61,181 nucleotides of DNA from an uncultured Eubacterium sp. (GTDB taxonomy: Bacteria > Bacillota > Clostridia > Oscillospirales > Acutalibacteraceae), in contig CAJUDJ010000011.1 in the NCBI GenBank assembly GCA_910584985.1, forward strand, positions 1 to 61,181. The letters are read 5' to 3'. This document shows positions 23,314-32,013 of this stretch, piece after piece; position 1 is the first letter of the stretch; the number at the start of each line of letters is the position of its first letter. The notes under the pieces were generated by a model that was not told where the DNA came from, made no database searches, and worked only from the letters and a program-made list of their open reading frames with translations. The translations under genes and the position numbers were made by a program.

Positions 23314-23522
23314 AAAAGTACTCCTTTTCCACTGAAGGGCTTGTTAAGTTCAGGAAATAAGGTCCCTTCAAACAAAGCTGTTTTTTCATCATCATATATA
23401 ACCGGCTGCTGCTGAAACGGCACATATGCCATGGTTACAGAAGCATCGGAGGGAAGCGGAGGCAAAACTGCACTTTTCTTTTTCAGAAAAGCTGGGTTAA
23501 ACATATCAACATATTTTTCCAT
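23310..23522 (-). CDS. cotJA: Spore coat-associated protein CotJA
   Basis: A 70-residue protein with the CotJA core ASVTMAYVPFQQQPVIYDDE and then FEGTLFPELNKPF (the usual A-x-x-x-G-T-L-F-P-x-L-x-x-P-F). AGAAAGGAG precedes the ATG. It overlaps cotJB by 4 bases (ATGA), so the two are coupled. Mother-cell sigma-E control is expected from family knowledge; I cannot identify a convincing sigma-E promoter here. Confidence 0.9.
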   Translation of the reverse strand: MEKYVDMFNPAFLKKKSAVLPPLPSDASVTMAYVPFQQQPVIYDDEKTALFEGTLFPELNKPFSGKGVLL

Positions 23523-23553
23523 TCCTTTTTCTCCTTTCTAATTAGCCAAAATG

Positions 23554-23665
23554 CCTGCAGCTAAGATGAATTCTGATGTTTGAGATGGCAGCCCTGCGCG
23601 GGGCGCAAGATTGCGGCAAAAAACTCATAAATTCGCTTTAATTCTGCATTTTGGGCAGGTTCGGA
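23554..23665. other. Unexplained inverted-repeat region upstream of cotJA
   Basis: The gap of about 310 bases between cotJA and mazF contains GCCAAAATGC (near 23554) and its inverted partner GCATTTTGGGC (near 23646), about 80 bases apart. A GC-rich CCCTGCGCGGGG element lies between them, unusual in this AT-rich DNA. The whole could fold as an RNA leader of cotJA or be a divergent control region. No known riboswitch is recognised. Confidence 0.3.
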
Positions 23666-23830
23666 TTACTACCCTTTGCCTATTCTATGCTTATTCGGAA
23701 AACAATGTTAATCGGCAGTCGACAGCAGATAAGAGAAAAAATTTTTTATACATATAATGGAATAAGATGTTTAAAAAATTAATTGCGTGGTAAAAATAAA
23801 TATGAAAGAAAAATCAAGGGTGATTTCAAT

Positions 23831-24172
23831 ATGACAGTTAAACGCGGAGATATATATTATGCCGATTTAAGCCCCGTTGTGGGTTCGGAACAGGGCGGGG
23901 TAAGACCTGTACTCATTGTGCAGAATGATGTGGGAAACCGCTTTTCCCCAACGGTTATTGCCGCAGCCATAACAAGCCAGCGGGATAAAACCAATCTGCC
24001 CACACACATAGAGGTGGATGCAAGGAATTGTGGGCTTGCAAAGGACAGCATTGTGCTTCTGGAACAGGTCAGAACGATTGACAAACGCCGCCTGCGAGAA
24101 AAAATGGGCGCACTGGACGGCGGCGATATGGGAAAAGTAAATGAAGCCCTGTCGGTTTCCTTTGGGCTGTGA
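23831..24172 (+). CDS. MazF/PemK-family endoribonuclease toxin
   Basis: A 113-residue toxin of the MazF (EndoA) type that cuts mRNA at short sites. Conserved features are VKRGDIYYADLSPVVGSEQG (R-G-D-I and the G-S-E-Q-G-G-x-R-P loop), VIAAAITSQ, THIEV and LLEQVRTIDKRRL. The ATG at 23831 gives the standard N-terminus. No antitoxin gene is visible upstream, where Firmicutes usually keep mazE/ndoAI; the preceding DNA is non-coding. Confidence 0.92.
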   Translation: MTVKRGDIYYADLSPVVGSEQGGVRPVLIVQNDVGNRFSPTVIAAAITSQRDKTNLPTHIEVDARNCGLAKDSIVLLEQVRTIDKRRLREKMGALDGGDMGKVNEALSVSFGL

Positions 24173-24177
24173 TTAAG

Positions 24178-24209
24178 GGATAACTCTTAAAGAGGGTTAT
24201 TCCTTTTTT
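24178..24209 (+). terminator. Terminator after mazF
   Basis: Imperfect arms GGATAACTCT and AGAGGGTTATTCC with a 3-base loop and T6. Confidence 0.8.
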
Positions 24210-24277
24210 GTTTTTATTACAAAAAAGTCATTTATTATTCTGAAAAATATGCTAAAATAAAGCAAGAGGTGAAACCA

Positions 24278-24952
24278 ATGAAAATTTTTCTTCTGGAAGA
24301 TGATGCTTCCATCGCAATGGGGCTTGAATATTCGCTGCAGAAAGAGGGCTATGAAACAGCGCTTGCAAAAACAGTGGAACAGGCATTTGCCATGATTTCA
24401 AAAGAGGAATTCAGCCTGTATTTGCTGGATTTGACTTTGCCGGACGGAAGCGGTTATGATGTTTGCCGGAAAATAAAGGAAAAAGGGGATTATCCCGTTA
24501 TTTTCCTTACAGCCTTTGATGATGAAGTAAATGTTGTTATGGGCTTTGATCTGGGAGCAGACGATTATATTTCAAAACCGTTTCGTGTAAACGAGCTGAT
24601 GGCAAGAATTAAAAGTGTGCTTCGCCGCTATAACAGTGAAAACGGAAAAAGCGGCATTATTGAGCTTCACGGATTAAAAATCAACACAAATGAAGCCAAG
24701 GTTTATAAAAACGGTGCGGAAATTATCCTTACGGCAATGGAATACCGCCTTCTGCTGATATTGGTGAATAACAGGGGCAGGGTGCTTACAAGAACGCAAC
24801 TGCTTGAAAATATCTGGGATATAGACGGCATTTTTGTAAACGACAACACACTTACGGTTTATATAAAAAGACTGCGGGACAAGATTGAGGATAATTCCGA
24901 TGAACCCGGAATTATTAAAACAGTCAGAAAAATGGGGTATATAATGGAATGA
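24278..24952 (+). CDS. OmpR-family response regulator
   Basis: A 224-residue regulator. The receiver domain (1-120) has LLEDD, the phospho-acceptor in LLDLTLPDG, the FLTAFDDE threonine and the YISKPF lysine. The winged-helix domain has LTAMEYRLLLILVNNRGRV and TVYIKRLRDKIE. The ATG at 24278 has AGAGGTG upstream. The kinase gene overlaps by 4 bases. The target is probably the ABC exporter downstream, through the operator at 25970-25983. Confidence 0.93.
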   Translation: MKIFLLEDDASIAMGLEYSLQKEGYETALAKTVEQAFAMISKEEFSLYLLDLTLPDGSGYDVCRKIKEKGDYPVIFLTAFDDEVNVVMGFDLGADDYISKPFRVNELMARIKSVLRRYNSENGKSGIIELHGLKINTNEAKVYKNGAEIILTAMEYRLLLILVNNRGRVLTRTQLLENIWDIDGIFVNDNTLTVYIKRLRDKIEDNSDEPGIIKTVRKMGYIME

Positions 24953-25950
24953 AGAAAAGATATAAGGATATGAATGCTGTAACGGCAGTTTCTGTTGTTC
25001 TGATTGCGGCAGGCGGTGTGTTTTTCCATTCTGTAAATCAGACGGCCTTTTATGTGTTTCTTTTTATCTCCGTTCTTATATTGCTGATGTTTTTATGGAT
25101 TACATACAGAAGAATCAAAACCAGCCGTGATATGTATGATTATCTGAATGCAATCAGCAACGGTGTATATGATTTGGATATTAAGGATAATAAAGAGGGT
25201 GAGCTCAGCATTATAAAAAACAGCCTTTATAAAATTGTTGTAACGCTCCGCTCTCAGAAAGAGCTTCTTCTGAAAGACAGAAATTATCTTGCGGATTCGC
25301 TTGCTGATATTTCACATCAGCTGAAAACACCGATTACCTCCATCACCATGATGACGGATTTGCTGAAATATGAAGAGGACGAGGAAAAACGCCGAGAATT
25401 TCTTGAGGTAATTGAAAGCCAGCTTTCAAGAGTGAACTGGCTTATTGTAACATTGCTGAAGCTCTCAAAAATTGATGCCGGCACGGTAAAATTCTGCAGC
25501 AGGCGTGAAAACTTAAAAAATATTCTTGAAAATGCTGTAAAGCCGTTTGCCTTAACAGCAGAAATCAGCGGCGTCGTGCTCACTGTGCAGTGCGAGGAAG
25601 GAATTTTTATTGATGCAGATAAAAATTGGTATACAGAGGCAATATCCAACATTGTAAAAAACTGTATTGAACACACAAAAAACGGTGGATTTGTAAAAGT
25701 TTCTGCAAGTGAAACGCCGTTGTTTACAAAAATTATGATAAGCGATAATGGTTCGGGCATTGCAAAAGAGGATTTGCCGCATATTTTTGAACGATTTTAT
25801 CAGGGCAGAAACCATTCACAGTCCAGCGTGGGAATCGGACTTGCGCTGAGCAAGGCCATATTCAATAATCAGAATTCCGCTGTGGAGGTAAGAAGCCGGG
25901 AAAACAGCGGAACAGAATTTGAAATAACGGTTTATAAGGTTATTGTGTAA
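24949..25950 (+). CDS. Sensor histidine kinase
   Basis: A 333-residue kinase with two membrane helices near the N-terminus (about 8-27 and 31-49) and almost no extracellular loop. Next come a linker, the H-box SLADISHQLKTPITS, an N-box AISNIVKNCIEHT, and the G boxes DNGSGIA and GIGLALSK. Intramembrane-sensing kinases of this form partner ABC exporters and sense the transporter rather than the drug. It follows the regulator with an ATGA overlap. Confidence 0.92.
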   Translation: MKKRYKDMNAVTAVSVVLIAAGGVFFHSVNQTAFYVFLFISVLILLMFLWITYRRIKTSRDMYDYLNAISNGVYDLDIKDNKEGELSIIKNSLYKIVVTLRSQKELLLKDRNYLADSLADISHQLKTPITSITMMTDLLKYEEDEEKRREFLEVIESQLSRVNWLIVTLLKLSKIDAGTVKFCSRRENLKNILENAVKPFALTAEISGVVLTVQCEEGIFIDADKNWYTEAISNIVKNCIEHTKNGGFVKVSASETPLFTKIMISDNGSGIAKEDLPHIFERFYQGRNHSQSSVGIGLALSKAIFNNQNSAVEVRSRENSGTEFEITVYKVIV

Positions 25951-25969
25951 AGCAAACCGAAACTTAAAA

Positions 25970-25983
25970 TTACAAAATTGTAA
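25970..25983. promoter_or_regulatory. Probable response-regulator operator before the ABC exporter
   Basis: TTACAA-AA-TTGTAA inverted repeat about 70 bases upstream of the ABC ATPase ATG. A sequence resembling a -10 (TAAAAT) lies downstream near 26017. Its position suggests regulation by the adjacent two-component system. Confidence 0.55.
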
Positions 25984-26051
25984 TGAAACCTGTCATTTGT
26001 CTGTAAGGTTTATGCGTTAAAATGAAGCTGTAAACGAAAGGAGCTTACATT

Positions 26052-26735
26052 ATGGAAATACTTAAAGTACAGAATTTAACAAAAACCTACGGTAAGGGCG
26101 ACACAATGGTTAAGGCACTGGATAATGTTTCATTTGCCGTGCCGAAAGGGCAGTTTGTGGCAATCATCGGTCCGTCCGGTTCGGGAAAATCAACACTTCT
26201 TCATATTCTCGGCGGCGTGGACACGGCAACAAGCGGAAATGTTTTTATTGAGGATACGAACATTTCAAAGCTTGATGAAACGGCACTTGCCATTTTCCGC
26301 CGCAGGCAGATTGGTCTTATCTATCAGTTTTATAATCTGATTCCGATTCTGAATGTGGAGGAAAATATTACACTTCCGCTTCTTCTGGACGGACAGAGTG
26401 TAAATCAGAAAAAGCTTGATCTTCTTCTGGATTCATTAGGGTTAAAGGACAGGGTAAAGCATCTTCCGAATCAGCTTTCCGGCGGTCAGCAGCAACGTGT
26501 TTCAATCGGCAGGGCACTTATGAATAATCCGGCACTTGTGCTGGCAGATGAGCCTACGGGAAATCTGGACAGTAAAAACAGCAAGGAAATTGTTGATCTG
26601 CTCAGAACCATTAATAAGGAAAATAACCAAACGGTTATTATTATCACCCATGATGACAGAATTGCAATGAGTGCAGACCGTATTATTGCAATTGAGGATG
26701 GAAAAATCGTTAAGGATGAGGTGATCAGACAGTGA
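26052..26735 (+). CDS. ABC transporter ATP-binding protein (MacB/BceA-like)
   Basis: A 227-residue ATPase with Walker A GPSGSGKST, Q-loop YQFYNLIP, signature LSGGQQQRVSIGRA, Walker B LVLADEPTG and a His switch IITHDD. The sequence belongs to the family that powers FtsX-type permeases in lipoprotein release, antimicrobial-peptide removal or cell-wall signalling. It is overlapped by the permease gene (4 bases). Confidence 0.93.
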   Translation: MEILKVQNLTKTYGKGDTMVKALDNVSFAVPKGQFVAIIGPSGSGKSTLLHILGGVDTATSGNVFIEDTNISKLDETALAIFRRRQIGLIYQFYNLIPILNVEENITLPLLLDGQSVNQKKLDLLLDSLGLKDRVKHLPNQLSGGQQQRVSIGRALMNNPALVLADEPTGNLDSKNSKEIVDLLRTINKENNQTVIIITHDDRIAMSADRIIAIEDGKIVKDEVIRQ

Positions 26736-29359
26736 ATATCATAAGAAAGCTGACGCTTCGCCACCTTAAGGAAAATAAGGGAAGAACCATTATTACAACG
26801 CTTGGCATATGCGTTTCGGTTGCAATGATAACAGCTGTGTTTGTCAGCATTGCTTCCTTTATGAAGTTTTACGGTGATGCATCTATTTTTTCGAGCGGTA
26901 ATAAACATGTGGATTATTGCTTTTTAAGCAGCGAACAGATTGCTGCCCTGCAAACAGATGACAGAATAGAAGAAGTTGGTTTATACAAGAATTTATCCGG
27001 TGAACAGGAAGCTTTCCGGTTATTCGGACAGGAAAGATGTGTTGGCCAGCTGTATGCCGGTGATGAAACAAATCTGAAACAGCTTTTAACATCTAAAATG
27101 GATGGCGAAATGCCGAAAAACGAGCATGAAATTGCAGTTGAAAAAAGTTTTATTGAAAAAAACCATCTGAACTGGAAGATAGGCGACACGGTAAGCCTTG
27201 ATATCGGACAGAGATGGATTATGGCAGATGTATATATTGAAGAAACGAATGAATTTGAAAAAATGCGGGAGCCGGTAAACTACGGTTCATGGCAAACGGG
27301 TGAGCAATTTGATGCCGCTGAAGAGAATATATCGTTTAAAATAACGGGTATTCTGAACGGAAATATGCCAACCAGAGCAGCGAAGATAATCCGCGGACTC
27401 AGCAACGAAGAAAAAACCGCTTCTGTGAATGCTTCGGTTGTACTTAAAGACGTGAATTATAAATCACTGGATGTGATTGAGGATATATCAAAAAAAATCG
27501 GCGTGAAATACGGCGATGAAAACCAAATGACTATCAATAAGGATTATCTTGAATCCAAATTTGCATTTGACAAAACAGGCTTTATGGTGGTCAGTCTTAT
27601 ACCAATGTGTATTATTATTCTTGTCATTATTATGATTGCATCTGTTGTTCTGATTTATAATTCCTTCGGTATGTCGCTTTCGGAAAGAACCCGGTATCTC
27701 GGTATGCTCGGAAGTGTGGGCGCAACCAAAAGGCAGAAACGCCAGTCCGTTTATTTTGAAGGCCTTGCACTCGGTGCAGTAGGTATTCCGCTCGGCACAA
27801 TCGGCGGCATTATTGGAATCGGCGTAACACTTGAGGTTTTAGGAGATAAAATTATTTCAACAGGGATGCTTACAGGCATCGAACAGTCCGGCATAGAGTT
27901 TAAAGCCGTTGTTCCGCTGTGGGTCATTGCAGGCATTGTTTTATTCAGTATTATAACGATTTTTATTTCGGCAGTAATTCCCGCCCGAAAGGCCTCTGCC
28001 ATTACGCCTGTTGAAGCATTAAGGCAGAATACGGAATTTAAAATTAAACCCAAAAGCGTTAAATCACCCAAATATATACGAAAAATTTTCGGATATGAAG
28101 GTGAGCTTGCACATAAAAATCTGAAACGAAACGGCAGAAAATCAAGAGTTATAACAGCTTCCATTGCAATTTCGGTTATTCTGTTTATATCGGTAAACTA
28201 TTTCTGTTCTGTGTTCACAAGGGTGAACGGTGATATGGATGTGCCTTACCAGATTCAGATAAACACAACCAATGATAAGGTAGACGATATAAAAAAAGCC
28301 GTTAAAGAAATGGAACATGTAACAGATGTTTACGGACTGGACAGCTATCAGGTGTATATCGGCAAGAATTATCCTGCAGATTATGACAATGCGCTGAATT
28401 CTGAAGAGGTTCTGACAAATACCTATAAAAATCTTTTTAACGGCAACAAACAAATTCTGATACTTGCTCTTGATGACGAATTGTTCAACGAACTCTGCAC
28501 GGAAAACGGCATTGATTATCATTCCTATTATCAGATTCAGGATAACTGTGTAAATACATTGCTTCTTAATAATCTGAGCAGAACCAAAAGCGGTGCATCC
28601 GTTTTCAATGACAAGGCAATCGGGAAAAAGCTTTTCTATAATACGAATTCCGAAACAGAAACGGAATATTATTACCGAATAAATCATCTTATTGATTTCA
28701 AGCCGGATAATAAGCTGTTTAATCTTGTGCCAAAGGGCTATTTTGCAGCCTATATTCCGCAAAGTGCAATGTACGAATTATCAGAGCTTGTTTTCGGAAA
28801 AGAAAAAGGATTGGATTTCCGGAGCCTTTGTGTTGAAACGGAGAATCATAAGGAAACCACCGAAAAGATTGAGCAGTACCTGAATGATAACAGGCAGGAA
28901 AACAGTACTGTGTATGATATGGCGGAAAGTATGGAAAGTATGAACACCATTATGTTTGTGCTTCAGGTATTTGTTTACGGTTTTATCACATTGATAACTA
29001 TGATTACAATAGCCAATATAATTAATACGATTTCCACAAGCATTGCCTTAAGGCGAAAAGAATTTGCAATGCTGAAATCCGTGGGTGCAACACAAAAAGG
29101 CTTTTATAAAATGGTTTGTCTTGAAAGCCTCTTCTATGGTCTGAATGCACTTATCGCTTCTATTCCAATCAGTATGTTGGTTTGCTTCGGGCTGAATAAG
29201 GTGCTTGACCAGAGAGATGTTCCGTTTGAAATAGATTTCGTGCTTTATGGCTGTGTTATTCTTGCCGTGTTCCTTATTGTTGGATTCTCCATGCTGTATT
29301 CTATATCCAAAATTAAAAAGGATTCAATTATTGAAACATTAAAGCAGGATATTACCTGA
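26732..29359 (+). CDS. FtsX-like ABC permease with two extracellular domains
   Basis: An 875-residue permease with two FtsX modules. The first has a helix at about 17-38, a large outer domain (about 40-285) and three helices (about 288-318, 340-372, 392-415) with VGATKRQKRQSVYFEG between. The second repeats this, with a helix near 475, a second outer domain (about 490-735) and three more helices with MLKSVGATQKGFYKMVCLE. Two outer domains distinguish it from BceB, which has one. With the two-component system it probably handles peptide antibiotics or envelope stress. Confidence 0.9.
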   Translation: MNIIRKLTLRHLKENKGRTIITTLGICVSVAMITAVFVSIASFMKFYGDASIFSSGNKHVDYCFLSSEQIAALQTDDRIEEVGLYKNLSGEQEAFRLFGQERCVGQLYAGDETNLKQLLTSKMDGEMPKNEHEIAVEKSFIEKNHLNWKIGDTVSLDIGQRWIMADVYIEETNEFEKMREPVNYGSWQTGEQFDAAEENISFKITGILNGNMPTRAAKIIRGLSNEEKTASVNASVVLKDVNYKSLDVIEDISKKIGVKYGDENQMTINKDYLESKFAFDKTGFMVVSLIPMCIIILVIIMIASVVLIYNSFGMSLSERTRYLGMLGSVGATKRQKRQSVYFEGLALGAVGIPLGTIGGIIGIGVTLEVLGDKIISTGMLTGIEQSGIEFKAVVPLWVIAGIVLFSIITIFISAVIPARKASAITPVEALRQNTEFKIKPKSVKSPKYIRKIFGYEGELAHKNLKRNGRKSRVITASIAISVILFISVNYFCSVFTRVNGDMDVPYQIQINTTNDKVDDIKKAVKEMEHVTDVYGLDSYQVYIGKNYPADYDNALNSEEVLTNTYKNLFNGNKQILILALDDELFNELCTENGIDYHSYYQIQDNCVNTLLLNNLSRTKSGASVFNDKAIGKKLFYNTNSETETEYYYRINHLIDFKPDNKLFNLVPKGYFAAYIPQSAMYELSELVFGKEKGLDFRSLCVETENHKETTEKIEQYLNDNRQENSTVYDMAESMESMNTIMFVLQVFVYGFITLITMITIANIINTISTSIALRRKEFAMLKSVGATQKGFYKMVCLESLFYGLNALIASIPISMLVCFGLNKVLDQRDVPFEIDFVLYGCVILAVFLIVGFSMLYSISKIKKDSIIETLKQDIT

Positions 29360-29381
29360 TATAGAAAGGGAGAAAAAGAAA

Positions 29382-29750
29382 ATGAAAAACAAAAGAATAA
29401 TTGCAGCTGCGCTTGCGGCAGCTTTGATTATAATATTTGCCGGTGTAGGCTTTAAGCTGTATTCCGATGCCGGAGAATATTATACGCAGATAGATAACAG
29501 CAAAATCGAACAGCTGGAATCAAAAGGCGGTGTGATTGATTTTACAGGCGGTATGAGTTATCAGTATACACTTACTGCCTATGATGAAAACGGCAAGGAA
29601 AAAACGATAAAATTCGGAACAGAAAAGGAATTGAAAGAAGATGCCTTTATCTGTTTAACCGTAAAACCCATTCAAGGCGTTGTGGATTGGAAAGAGGTTC
29701 TGTACGATGAACTGCCGCAGGCGGCACAGTCCAATTACACACCGCAGTAA
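29382..29750 (+). CDS. YxeA-like (DUF1093) exported protein
   Basis: A 122-residue protein with an N-terminal membrane anchor or signal (IIAAALAAALIIIFAGVGF), then a small OB-like beta domain: YYTQIDNSKIEQLESKGGV, SYQYTLTAYDENGKEKTI and a final LTVKPIQGVVDWKEV. YxeA proteins often accompany FtsX-type exporters and their two-component systems, as here; the role is unknown. It ends the operon. Confidence 0.8.
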   Translation: MKNKRIIAAALAAALIIIFAGVGFKLYSDAGEYYTQIDNSKIEQLESKGGVIDFTGGMSYQYTLTAYDENGKEKTIKFGTEKELKEDAFICLTVKPIQGVVDWKEVLYDELPQAAQSNYTPQ

Positions 29751-29841
29751 ATTCCAACAAATGTGCATTTGTATTTTCTGCCCTGCTTCTTTGTGAAGCC
29801 ACTTGCGGAATTGCATTTGAACATAATTTAAACCCATCATC

Positions 29842-29886
29842 AAAAGTCATAAGGCATTCCTTGGGGAGTGCCTTATGGCTTTTTTA
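29842..29886 (+). terminator. Terminator of the two-component/ABC operon
   Basis: Long stem AAAAGTCATAAGGCATTCC / GGAGTGCCTTATGGCTTTT with a 4-base loop and T6. Confidence 0.9.
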
Positions 29887-29920
29887 ATCTTTTCTGCACA
29901 GAAAACTGCTAAAAAAGTGC

Positions 29921-29950
29921 TTGTTTACAATGTGTCGGATATGCTACAAT
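29921..29950 (+). promoter_or_regulatory. Promoter of the dUTPase gene
   Basis: TTGTTT, an 18-base spacer and TACAAT, 31 bases before the ATG. Confidence 0.5.
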
Positions 29951-29981
29951 AGAAATACAAATTTTTTAAGAGGTATTCATT

Positions 29982-30491
29982 ATGAAAAGAATTGCAGCAT
30001 TTGAGAAAGTTAGTTTTAATCAGTTTGAAGAAGCATGGAAAAAGAATTTTCCGGAAACAGAAGATATTAAAGCCGTATATGATTCGGTTAAAATGCCTAA
30101 AAGAGCAACAACAGGCTCTGCCGGATATGATTTTTTTGCTCCGGCGGATATAAAACTGGAAAAGGGAAAATCCATTCTAATTCCAACAGGAATCCGTTCA
30201 AAAATCAATGACGGCTGGGTGCTTAAAATTTATCCGCGTTCGGGGCTTGGCTTTAAGCACAGGGTGCAGCTTGACAACACGGTTGGTATAATTGATGCGG
30301 ATTACTATAATTCATCCAATGAAGGCCATATTATGATTAAGCTTTCCTGTGATGCGCATGATAACGGACACACGGTTGAAATTGCAGGCGGGGACGGCTT
30401 TGCGCAGGGTATATTCCTGCAGTTCGGAATTACGCTTGATGATGATGCAGACGGTGTGAGGGACGGCGGCTTCGGCTCCACAACCAAATAA
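29982..30491 (+). CDS. dut: dUTP diphosphatase
   Basis: A 169-residue trimeric-type dUTPase that removes dUTP and supplies dUMP. The five motifs appear in order: TGSAGYDFFAP, YPRSGLG, LDNTVGIIDADYY, a motif 4 variant GFAQGIFLQFG and GGFGSTT. An N-terminal extension of about 35 residues precedes motif 1, making it longer than the usual 145-150 residues. It is a single-gene unit with its own promoter. Confidence 0.88.
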   Translation: MKRIAAFEKVSFNQFEEAWKKNFPETEDIKAVYDSVKMPKRATTGSAGYDFFAPADIKLEKGKSILIPTGIRSKINDGWVLKIYPRSGLGFKHRVQLDNTVGIIDADYYNSSNEGHIMIKLSCDAHDNGHTVEIAGGDGFAQGIFLQFGITLDDDADGVRDGGFGSTTK

Positions 30492-30599
30492 GGCTGAAAT
30501 AAAGTGCTTTTGCTTTTGGCGGCAGCTATCGCAGAATCTAAAAATTGAATCATTTAATTCGCTTTTTTCAGTTCATTTATACATAATTTGATAAAATGC

Positions 30600-30628
30600 T
30601 TGACTTTTCCGTTTTATTTGTTTATAAT
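30600..30628 (+). promoter_or_regulatory. Sigma-A promoter of rpsU
   Basis: TTGACT, a 17-base spacer and a perfect TATAAT; the leader to rpsU is about 60 bases. Confidence 0.8.
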
Positions 30629-30695
30629 CTTGCACAGAATATAAAAAGAGTATTCAAATACCCCTGACACAAGCAGGTCAAAGGGAGGGAATTAA

Positions 30696-30872
30696 GTGAG
30701 CCAGGTTAAAATTAAAGATAATGAGACTCTTGACAGCGCACTTCGCCGCTTTAAGCGTCAGACTTCTCGTGACGGCATTATTCAGGAAGTTCGCAAAAGA
30801 GAGCATTATGAAAAGCCATCGGTTGCTCGTAAGAAAAAGAGCGAAGCTGCTCGTAAAAGAAAGTATAAATAA
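30696..30872 (+). CDS. rpsU: 30S ribosomal protein S21
   Basis: A 58-residue basic protein: SQVKIKDNETLDSALRRFKR then TSRDGIIQEVRKREHYEKPS and a Lys/Arg-rich tail ending RKRKYK. The GTG start at 30696 follows AAGGGAGGG. S21 binds the 30S platform near the anti-SD. A terminator follows at 30885. Confidence 0.95.
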   Translation: MSQVKIKDNETLDSALRRFKRQTSRDGIIQEVRKREHYEKPSVARKKKSEAARKRKYK

Positions 30873-30884
30873 TATACATATCAG

Positions 30885-30914
30885 AGGGGGCGTAATTCGT
30901 CCCCTTAAATTTTT
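30885..30914 (+). terminator. Terminator after rpsU
   Basis: Stem AGGGGGCG / CGTCCCCT (one G-U pair), 5-base loop, then TAAATTTTT. Some read-through into aroQ is plausible. Confidence 0.75.
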
Positions 30915-30945
30915 GCAAAATCCGGTTATAATAATGGTGGTAGCT

Positions 30946-31383
30946 ATGAAGAAAATACTTGTTTTAAACGGCCCGAATCTGAATATGACAGGCATAAGAA
31001 AAAAGAATGTTTACGGCGGCGAGACCCTGAAGCAGATTAATGAAGAACTTAAGATCTACGGAAAGGCAAACGGCGCAAAGGTATCCTTTTTTCAGTCTAA
31101 TCATGAAGGTGATCTGATTGATGTGATTCATGAAAGCAAGGATGAATTTGACGGCGTTGTAATTAATGCCGGTGCCTATACGCACTATTCCTATGCCATC
31201 CGTGATGCCATTGAGGCAGTTTCAGAATTCACCCCTTTTGTTGAGGTGCATATGAGCAATATTCACGAAAGGGAGGATTTCAGAAAAATATCCGTTATAA
31301 CCGATGTGTGCATAAAGCAGATATGCGGCTACGGGAAAGACAGTTACAAAATGGGTATTGATTTATTAATGGAAATATTATAA
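30946..31383 (+). CDS. aroQ: Type II 3-dehydroquinate dehydratase
   Basis: A 145-residue shikimate-pathway enzyme. It has LVLNGPNLNMTG, the catalytic Tyr region NVYGGETL, FFQSNHEGDLID, VVINAGAYTHYSYAIRDA and VEVHMSNIHERE, which hold the active-site Asn and His. The usual active-site G-x-R (NLxxLGxR) loop is T-G-I-R-K here. The start at 30946 gives the standard N-terminus; an in-frame ATG at 30934 is possible. The neighbour efp is a common arrangement in Clostridia. Confidence 0.93.
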   Translation: MKKILVLNGPNLNMTGIRKKNVYGGETLKQINEELKIYGKANGAKVSFFQSNHEGDLIDVIHESKDEFDGVVINAGAYTHYSYAIRDAIEAVSEFTPFVEVHMSNIHEREDFRKISVITDVCIKQICGYGKDSYKMGIDLLMEIL

Positions 31384-31428
31384 AATGTATTCAGTAAAAT
31401 AAATAACAATTAATGGAGGTATAATATT

Positions 31429-31986
31429 ATGGTAACAGCAGGCGATTTCAGAAACGGTGTTACTTTTGAAGAGGACGGCAATGTGCTTCAGGTTATTGAA
31501 TTCCAGCATGTTAAGCCGGGAAAGGGTGCAGCCTTTGTAAGAACAAAAACAAAGAATGTAATTACAGGCGCAGTAACCGAAAAAAGCTATAACCCGTCAG
31601 CTAAATTTCCTACAGCTTATATTGAAAGGAAAGAGATGGTTTATTCCTACAGTGATGACGGCCTTTATTATTTTATGGACCAGGAAACTTTTGATATGGT
31701 TCCCGTAAGTGAAGCGGATTTAAGTGATAATTTTAGATTTGTAAAGGAAAACGATGTTTGCCGTATTCTGTCATACAAAGGCAAGGTGTTCGGCGTTGAG
31801 CCGCCAACCTTTGTTACGCTTGAGGTTGTTAAAACAGACCCGGGCTTCAAGGGCAACACTGCTACAAACACACTTAAGCCTGCAACACTTGAAACAGGCG
31901 CAGAAATTCGTGTTCCGCTTTTCATCAATGAGGGCGATTCTGTCCGTGTAGACACAAGAACCTGTGAATACATGGAAAGAGCATAA
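31429..31986 (+). CDS. efp: Translation elongation factor P
   Basis: A 185-residue three-domain EF-P that relieves stalling at polyproline. Domain I carries the modifiable loop HVKPGKGAAFV with the lysine at the tip. Domain III ends IRVPLFINEGDSVRVDTRT and CEYMERA. A strong GGAGG lies before the ATG. No modification enzyme is encoded nearby. Confidence 0.96.
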   Translation: MVTAGDFRNGVTFEEDGNVLQVIEFQHVKPGKGAAFVRTKTKNVITGAVTEKSYNPSAKFPTAYIERKEMVYSYSDDGLYYFMDQETFDMVPVSEADLSDNFRFVKENDVCRILSYKGKVFGVEPPTFVTLEVVKTDPGFKGNTATNTLKPATLETGAEIRVPLFINEGDSVRVDTRTCEYMERA

Positions 31987-32013
31987 ATATTTTTTATTAA
32001 AAGGAGTAAAAGA

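Noticed and set aside
29647..29850. Minus-strand frame beginning MTFDDGFKLCSNAI opposite the end of the YxeA-like gene
   Set aside because: Its start lies in the operon terminator and half of it is antisense to a supported gene; no family evidence.
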